Below, piece by piece: positions 59,527-64,000 of a stretch of DNA of 64,000 nt (the stretch's first letter is position 1; each line of letters begins with the position of its first letter). A program made the position numbers and the translations under genes. Source of the stretch: Chloroflexota bacterium (GTDB lineage: Bacteria; Chloroflexota; Dehalococcoidia; Tepidiformales; Tepidiformaceae). The stretch lies in NCBI GenBank assembly GCA_026702615.1, contig JAPPBY010000036.1, forward strand, positions 44,638 through 108,637, written 5' to 3'. The notes under the pieces are model-generated. The model ran no database searches. It worked only from the letters and a program-made list of their open reading frames with translations, and was not told the DNA's origin.

Positions 59527-60734
59527 GCGGGGGCGGTCTCGGGTTCCTCGAGGTAGACGGCGAGGCCGGAGTGGAGGCGGCTGCGGATGAAGCCGGCCTT
59601 GTCGAGATGGCCGAGGTACTCCTCGACCTGGCGGCGGCGCAGGGCGGTGAGGGCGGCCTCTCCGGCGGCGGCGTTCTCGCGGCTGCCGCCAAGCAGCAGG
59701 ATGAGCGGTTCGCGTACGGCAGGGTCGTTCCACTCACGGGCGAGGCGAACCTCTGCCTTGGCCAGATAACGCTGCTGCTCCTCGCGACGGTCGGGCATGG
59801 CCAGGAGGAACGCCTCGAAGCGTTCGACCTGGTACTCCATCAGCCGCTCGCGGTCGCTGGCGACGAGGGCGTAGAGGTCGCGTTCGAGCTGGTTCTGGGC
59901 AATGTCGCCGGCGTGGCGGAAGAAGGTGAGGAAGGCGCTGTCCTGGACGAAGAGGTAGGCCATGAGCTCGGGGTAGGTGCGCGCCTCGCTGGCGCCGCGG
60001 ATGAGGTCGGTGGGGGCCTGCAGGCCGAGTCCGCCGCCGTTGGAGAGGGCGCGCTTGCGGAAGGCCTCGGCGTGGCGCGCGAGGTCGTAGATGACGCTGC
60101 TCATGAAGAGCTTCATCTCGACGAAGCCGTAGCTGATCTCGGGGAGCCAGCGGCCGAGAACGCTCGCCTCGGCGTAGGCGCGCTCGCTGTGCTCCGTCAT
60201 CACCTGGCAGATGGCCTTTTCGACCTCGTCCGGGAGGGCTTCGAGGCTGCGCCAGCCGAGGTCAGTGGCGGGGGCCCAGCGGTCGCGGATGGCGCGCTCG
60301 TACAGGTCGGCGACAGAGTCGGTCCAGACCACGGCCTTCTCGAAGATGGTGTAGCCCATGTCTTCCTGGCCGAGCTGCGGGTTGGAGCCGCGAGCGATCT
60401 CGGTGCGGTCGGTCCAGAGGTCGGGTATCTCGCCGTAGGAGCCGACCATGATGTCGCCCACGGTGAGGCCCATGTCGGCGTCGGCCTGCTCGGCGCGGAC
60501 GCCCCACTCGGTGGGAGCGTCCATCCAGGTGAGGTCGGGCTTGAGGGGCTCGCGGTCGAGGAAGCTCTTGGCCTGGGCGGGGGCGAGCTTCGTCCCGAGT
60601 GCGCTTACGACCGTGCGCGGGCTGTAGCCCCAGTCAATAGCGCGTTCGAGGAGGCCCTCTTCCCAGCCGAGGGCTTGCGCGGCAGCGCGCATCTCCGCGG
60701 TGATGGGCCCTTCGGTGGGCTCGCCTTCGGCCAT
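59523..60734 (-). CDS. Ferritin-like diiron paralogue lacking its metal ligands
   Basis: 403 residues, paralogous to the next gene upstream (60739-61773): shared RALSNGGGLGLQ-type, LPDE-EKA-CQV and RRRQVEEYLGHLD segments. Of the diiron ligands visible in the paralogue, only one survives: E159 becomes L218 (YDLARH), E207 becomes S266, E237 becomes R295 and H240 becomes L298, while H162 is kept as H221. It should not bind two irons. It has an extra N-terminal region (1-110). It starts 4 nt after the active paralogue's stop, so an active/inactive heteromer is plausible. Confidence 0.75.
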   Translation of the reverse strand: MAEGEPTEGPITAEMRAAAQALGWEEGLLERAIDWGYSPRTVVSALGTKLAPAQAKSFLDREPLKPDLTWMDAPTEWGVRAEQADADMGLTVGDIMVGSYGEIPDLWTDRTEIARGSNPQLGQEDMGYTIFEKAVVWTDSVADLYERAIRDRWAPATDLGWRSLEALPDEVEKAICQVMTEHSERAYAEASVLGRWLPEISYGFVEMKLFMSSVIYDLARHAEAFRKRALSNGGGLGLQAPTDLIRGASEARTYPELMAYLFVQDSAFLTFFRHAGDIAQNQLERDLYALVASDRERLMEYQVERFEAFLLAMPDRREEQQRYLAKAEVRLAREWNDPAVREPLILLLGGSRENAAAGEAALTALRRRQVEEYLGHLDKAGFIRSRLHSGLAVYLEEPETAPA

Positions 60735-60738
60735 GACG

Positions 60739-61773
60739 CTAGTTGGCGTACTGCGCGAGGGCGGATCCGAGCCGCTCGCGGCGGTCTCCGAGGCCGGCGA
60801 CATCGAGGCGGTGCAGGTACTCCTTCACCTGGCGCCTGCGGAGGAGCAGGAACTTGGCGACGCCCTCGTCGAAGCGGTCCTTACCGCCTCCGAGGAGGAT
60901 GCAGAGCGACTCGAAGACGGGCGGGAAGGTGACATCGCCGCTGCCGCCTCCGGCCGAGCGATCCTCGGCCTTGTCGAGGTAATGGTGTATCTCCTCGCGG
61001 CGCTCGGGCGTCTCCGAGAGGACGTGCTTGAGGTGCATCACGCCGAAGGCGAGGTGGCGGGATTCGTCTTGGGCGGCCATGCGGAAGATGCGCTTGTCGG
61101 CCTGGGTCGGGCCGATGAGCTCGCCCATGCGGAACATGGACTGCACGAAGCCCTCGGCCTGGACGTGCATGAGCACGGACATCTCGGTGAAGTCCTGGGC
61201 CTCGATGAGGTTGCGCAAGCCGAGGCCGGCGCCCTGCTGGAGGAGGCCGCCCCCGTTGGCGAGGGCGCGCTTGCGGAAGACGTCGGTGTGGCGAGCCTCG
61301 TCCATGATCTGACTCATGAGGAAGAGGCCAACCTCGAACTCGTCGCCGCTGATGTGGGGGAGCCACTGGCCGGGGACGTCGCCGGCGATGAACTCGACCT
61401 CGGCGAGCATGGTCGCGACCTGGCACATGGCGCGCTCTTTCTCGTCGGGAAGCTCCTTGAGGGTGTCCCAGGGGATGTCGCGGGCGGAGGACCACTGGCG
61501 CTGGACGGCCTCTTCGTAGAGGGAGCGGCACTGGTCGGCCCAGACATCGTGCTTGGTGTTGTAGGTGAGGCCCATGCGGTGGGCGTCCTCGCGGGCGGTG
61601 GCGCCGCGGAGGCGGGGGGTCATGTCGCGGGGCAGGTCCTCTTGCGAGGCGTAGTCGCCGATGTCGATGGCATCGAGCGTGAGACCCTTCTTGGTGGGCT
61701 CGGCCGACGTGGGATCGTCGTAGAGATCGAGCCAGGAAAGGTCGAGTTCGGGCGTGGTCGGTGCTGCGCTCAT
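60739..61773 (-). CDS. Ferritin-like diiron oxygenase (R2-like fold)
   Basis: 344 residues. A four-helix-bundle diiron protein with E125/E127 (LAEVEFIAGD), E159-x-x-H162 (MDEARHTDVF), E207 (VQAEGFVQS) and E237-x-x-H240 (AQDESRHLAFGV), the ligand pattern of ribonucleotide-reductase R2 and related oxidases. It lacks the surrounding R2 sequence, so an oxidase/oxygenase function is more likely than nucleotide reduction. Divergent from a DtxR-family metal regulator with 111 bp between; an inverted repeat lies there. Confidence 0.8.
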   Translation of the reverse strand: MSAAPTTPELDLSWLDLYDDPTSAEPTKKGLTLDAIDIGDYASQEDLPRDMTPRLRGATAREDAHRMGLTYNTKHDVWADQCRSLYEEAVQRQWSSARDIPWDTLKELPDEKERAMCQVATMLAEVEFIAGDVPGQWLPHISGDEFEVGLFLMSQIMDEARHTDVFRKRALANGGGLLQQGAGLGLRNLIEAQDFTEMSVLMHVQAEGFVQSMFRMGELIGPTQADKRIFRMAAQDESRHLAFGVMHLKHVLSETPERREEIHHYLDKAEDRSAGGGSGDVTFPPVFESLCILLGGGKDRFDEGVAKFLLLRRRQVKEYLHRLDVAGLGDRRERLGSALAQYAN

Positions 61774-61822
61774 GGTCCGCTGCCTCGCGACGAGAGATGC
61801 ACGTCGAGTGTACGGCTGGCCG

Positions 61823-61841
61823 TGCCTGAATAGAAGAGGCA
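61823..61841. promoter_or_regulatory. Candidate operator between diiron gene and DtxR regulator
   Basis: TGCCT-N9-AGGCA (61823-61841), an inverted repeat in the 111-bp divergent region. Its position would let a dimeric regulator control both directions. Half-sites are short and do not match the classic DtxR box closely. Confidence 0.35.
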
Positions 61842-61884
61842 TTGGGTCAAGACAAAAGGGGCGCGGCGTGGCACGATCAGGTTC

Positions 61885-62571
61885 ATGCCGAAGCAGGTCG
61901 TCAACGTCGCCAGCGACGATTACCTGAGCGCGATCTACCGCCTCAACCACGACGAGGGGGAGAGCGTGATCGCGGTGCGCCTGGCGGATCGCCTGGGGGT
62001 GACGCCGCCGTCGGTGGCGGGGATGCTGAAACGCCTCCAGCGCGACAGCCTCGTCTCGATCAACCGGCGCAAGATGATCGAGCTGACGCCGGAGGGCCTG
62101 CGGCGGGCCGAGGAGATGGTGAGGCGCCATCGCCTGGCGGAGTGCCTGCTGACGACCGTGCTGAACGTGCCCTGGTGGCGCGCCTACGAAGAGGCGCACC
62201 TGCTGGAGCACGGCATCTCCGACGTGACGGAGCCGCACCTGGTCGAGACGCTGGGGAACCCCAAACGGAGTCCCTTCGGCTATCCCATTCCAGGCCTGGC
62301 GAACGCCGGCGACCTCTCGATGACGACCCTTGCGGACGTGCCGGAGGGCGAGACGGTCGAGATCGAGCGGGTGTTCGAGGAAGACGAGCTGCTGCTGCAG
62401 TTCTTCGACGCCGAGGGCATCCGTCCGGGTCAGGTGGCGATGCTGCAGTCGTCGGAGCCGTACCGCGGCACCGTGACGATCGCGGTCGACGGCCGCGAGA
62501 TCGTGATGGGTACGCAGGTGGCGAGCCGCGTCTGGGTGCGTGACGGCAAAGCCGCCACCGCGCCCGCCTGA
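61885..62571 (+). CDS. DtxR-family metal-dependent transcriptional regulator
   Basis: 228 residues. N-terminal winged HTH (DDYLSAIYRLNHDEGESVIAV, then TPPSVAGMLKRLQRDSLV), metal/dimer domain (RRHRLAECLLTTVLNVPWWRAYEEAHLLEHGIS, with the conserved H, E and H), and a C-terminal FeoA/SH3-like domain (VPEGETVEIERVFEEDELLLQFFD). Senses Fe or Mn and represses uptake or oxidative genes; the divergent diiron pair is the obvious local target, by inference. The usual Cys/Met ligand between Glu and His cannot be assigned. Confidence 0.9.
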   Translation: MPKQVVNVASDDYLSAIYRLNHDEGESVIAVRLADRLGVTPPSVAGMLKRLQRDSLVSINRRKMIELTPEGLRRAEEMVRRHRLAECLLTTVLNVPWWRAYEEAHLLEHGISDVTEPHLVETLGNPKRSPFGYPIPGLANAGDLSMTTLADVPEGETVEIERVFEEDELLLQFFDAEGIRPGQVAMLQSSEPYRGTVTIAVDGREIVMGTQVASRVWVRDGKAATAPA

Positions 62572-62681
62572 GCCCACTCCGCACCCTCTCCGGCCCTTCC
62601 GCTCCCACGTTCACGGCGAAGCTCGTAGGATGCGCTGACGCGTGCGCCAGCGTGCGCCAAACCACTCGAAAGGCAATCCGC

Positions 62682-63107
62682 ATGGCCGACGACGACTACA
62701 AGGGCCCGGTTCCCGTACCCACACCCGAAACCCAGGACTTCTGGGATGGGGCGAAGCGAGGCGAGCTTCGCCTGCAGCGCTGCGGCGAAGATGACTGCGA
62801 CGACGTGATCTTCCCGGCGCGTTCGTTCTGTCCGGGCTGCGGCTCGCGCTCGGTCTCGAACTTCACGGCGAGCGGGAAGGGCAAGCTCTACAGCTACGTG
62901 ATCAACCACCGGCCTCCGCCGGGGTTCGGGCCGGACCCGCACGCGATCGCCATCGTCGAGCTCGACGAGGGGCCGCGGATGATGACGAACATCATCGACT
63001 GCGAACAGACGCCCGAGGCGCTCGTGCTCGACATGCCCGTCGAAGTGGCGTTCACGCCAATCACCGACGAGATTTCGCTGCCGAAGTTCCGGCCGGCGGG
63101 AGGATAG
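62682..63107 (+). CDS. DUF35 OB-fold zinc-ribbon acyl-CoA-associated protein
   Basis: 141 residues. Zinc ribbon C-x4-C ... C-P-G-C (RCGEDDCDDVIFPARSFCPGC) followed by an OB-fold (GKLYSYVINHRPPPGF; AIAIVELDEGPRMMTNI). DUF35 proteins form complexes with thiolase-like enzymes and help bind CoA substrates. It ends 2 bp before the thiolase gene, the standard pairing. Confidence 0.92.
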   Translation: MADDDYKGPVPVPTPETQDFWDGAKRGELRLQRCGEDDCDDVIFPARSFCPGCGSRSVSNFTASGKGKLYSYVINHRPPPGFGPDPHAIAIVELDEGPRMMTNIIDCEQTPEALVLDMPVEVAFTPITDEISLPKFRPAGG

Positions 63108-63109
63108 CC

Positions 63110-64000
63110 ATGGAATCCCGTTCCGTAGCCATTGTCGGAGCCGCCGAAACCACCGAGCTCGGCCGCGTTCCCGGCCTCTCGAAGATCCAGCTGCACGCCG
63201 ACGCCGCGCTCAACGCGTTGGAGGACTGCGGCCTGAAGCCGAGCGACATCGACGGCGTGGCGACCGCGGGCGAGGCGCCCGCGGGCATCGCGCACTACCT
63301 CGGCATCACGCCTACGTGGGTCGACGGCACGGCCGTGGGCGGCTGCTCGTTCATGCTGCACGTGCGGCATGCGGCGGCGGCCATCAACGCGGGCCTCTGC
63401 GAAGTCGCGCTCGTCACGCACGGCGAGAGCGGGCGTTCGCGCGTGGGCATGGACCGCTTCGGCGGGTCGCCCGCGTCGCTCGCGGGCCAGTATGAGGCGC
63501 CCTACGGCCTGAGCGGTCCGCCCTCGATGTTCACCCTGGGCGTGCTGCGCTACATGAAGGAGACGGGCATGACGCACGAGCAGCTCGCCTCCGTCTCGGT
63601 GGTGCAGCGCGAGTGGGCGGCGCTCAACCCGCGCTCGACCTTCAAGGACCCGATCACGGTCGACGACGTGCTCAACTCGCGCATGATCGCCTACCCGTTC
63701 CGGCTTCTGCAGTGCTGCCTTGTGACGGACGGTGGCGGCGCCCTGATCCTCGTCTCGAAGGAGCGGGCGCGGGACTTCCCGACGAAGCCGGTCTACCTCC
63801 TCGGCACGGGCGAGAGCGTCGAGACGCCGATGATCAGCCAGATGGAAGACATGACCACCTCGCGCGCGTTCCGCGTGGCAGGCTCCAGGGCCTTCGCCGA
63901 GGCGGGCATCACGCACGACGACGTGGACCACGTGATGATCTACGACGCCTTCGCGCACCTGCCGATCTACGGGCTCGAGGACCTCGGGTTCGTCGGGCGG
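63110..64000 (+). CDS. Thiolase-family protein (SCP-x/acetyl-CoA acetyltransferase type), partial
   Basis: Runs off the window end; 297 residues visible. Begins MESRSVAIVGAAETTELGRVP, the thiolase N-terminus. GTAVGGCSFMLHVRHAAAAINAG holds the nucleophile-region Cys, ALVTHGESGRS follows, and MIYDAFAHLPIYGLEDLGF is the lipid-transfer-type thiolase signature. Together with the DUF35 partner it should cleave or condense acyl-CoAs, probably in steroid or branched-chain degradation. AGGATAGCC precedes the ATG. Confidence 0.9.
   Translation, partial: MESRSVAIVGAAETTELGRVPGLSKIQLHADAALNALEDCGLKPSDIDGVATAGEAPAGIAHYLGITPTWVDGTAVGGCSFMLHVRHAAAAINAGLCEVALVTHGESGRSRVGMDRFGGSPASLAGQYEAPYGLSGPPSMFTLGVLRYMKETGMTHEQLASVSVVQREWAALNPRSTFKDPITVDDVLNSRMIAYPFRLLQCCLVTDGGGALILVSKERARDFPTKPVYLLGTGESVETPMISQMEDMTTSRAFRVAGSRAFAEAGITHDDVDHVMIYDAFAHLPIYGLEDLGFVGR

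Noticed and set aside
59523..61773. Ribonucleotide reductase small subunits
   Set aside because: Only the ligand pattern matches; no radical tyrosine context, no large-subunit gene nearby, and one copy has lost its ligands.

Overview
The window is a high-GC, gene-dense bacterial chromosome segment. Several signs point to the Chloroflexota, most likely a Dehalococcoidia-like lineage. They are coenzyme F420 use (an F420-type oxidoreductase and CofC), ThyX, a membrane Fe-S oxidoreductase of the kind that passes acyl-CoA electrons to menaquinone, Thr/Ala/Pro-rich lipoprotein linkers, and no outer-membrane biogenesis genes. This placement is an inference; no rRNA lies in the window. Many genes carry a TANNNT box 6-7 nt before the start codon, which suggests widespread leaderless transcription.

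Layout. 0-4.1 kb: F420-type oxidoreductase, a membrane protein, a small coiled-coil protein and a double-SDR fusion. 4.1-10.1 kb (minus): PQQ-type sugar dehydrogenase, aminotransferase, RodZ-like HTH/PASTA protein, dapA, dcd and a NIPSNAP-like protein. 10.2-11.1 kb: two divergent selenoprotein genes, a SelW/Rdx-like CxxU protein and a UGSC protein, each with an in-frame TGA that breaks the reading frame. 11.1-20 kb: secA, cofC, a histidine phosphatase, thyX, lipB, a hicAB toxin-antitoxin pair, small proteins and an Eis-type acetyltransferase. 20-31.8 kb: acyl-CoA metabolism (crotonases, acyl-CoA synthetase, Fe-S oxidoreductase, two tandem acyl-CoA-dehydrogenase-like flavoproteins, nitroreductase), plus an orphan DNA methyltransferase and a retropepsin-like protein.

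31.8-38 kb: a cytochrome P450 and a purine/pyrimidine permease fused to a GHKL-ATPase-like tail, separated by a perfect 971-bp tandem duplication that creates a chimeric third ORF. These are followed by a stand-alone ACP, a phosphopantetheinyl transferase and an alpha/beta hydrolase. 38-52.4 kb: a 2121-residue alpha-2-macroglobulin-like protein, a sulfatase, a peptide-type ABC importer (binding protein and two permeases, no ATPase), an amidohydrolase, a DUF1330 protein and tRNA-Glu.

52.6-59.3 kb: three tandem paralogues of a HExxH lipoprotein family. The third is broken by a 2173-bp IS1595-type element with 23-bp inverted repeats, an 8-bp target duplication, three passenger ORFs and a tRNA-like structured segment. 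59.3-64 kb: an orphan HicB, a pair of ferritin-like diiron paralogues (one without its metal ligands) divergent from a DtxR-family regulator, and a DUF35 protein followed by a thiolase that runs off the window end.

The strongest leads are the head-to-head selenoprotein pair, the passenger-carrying IS with its tRNA-like RNA, the uncharacterised HExxH lipoprotein family, and the active/pseudo diiron pair.
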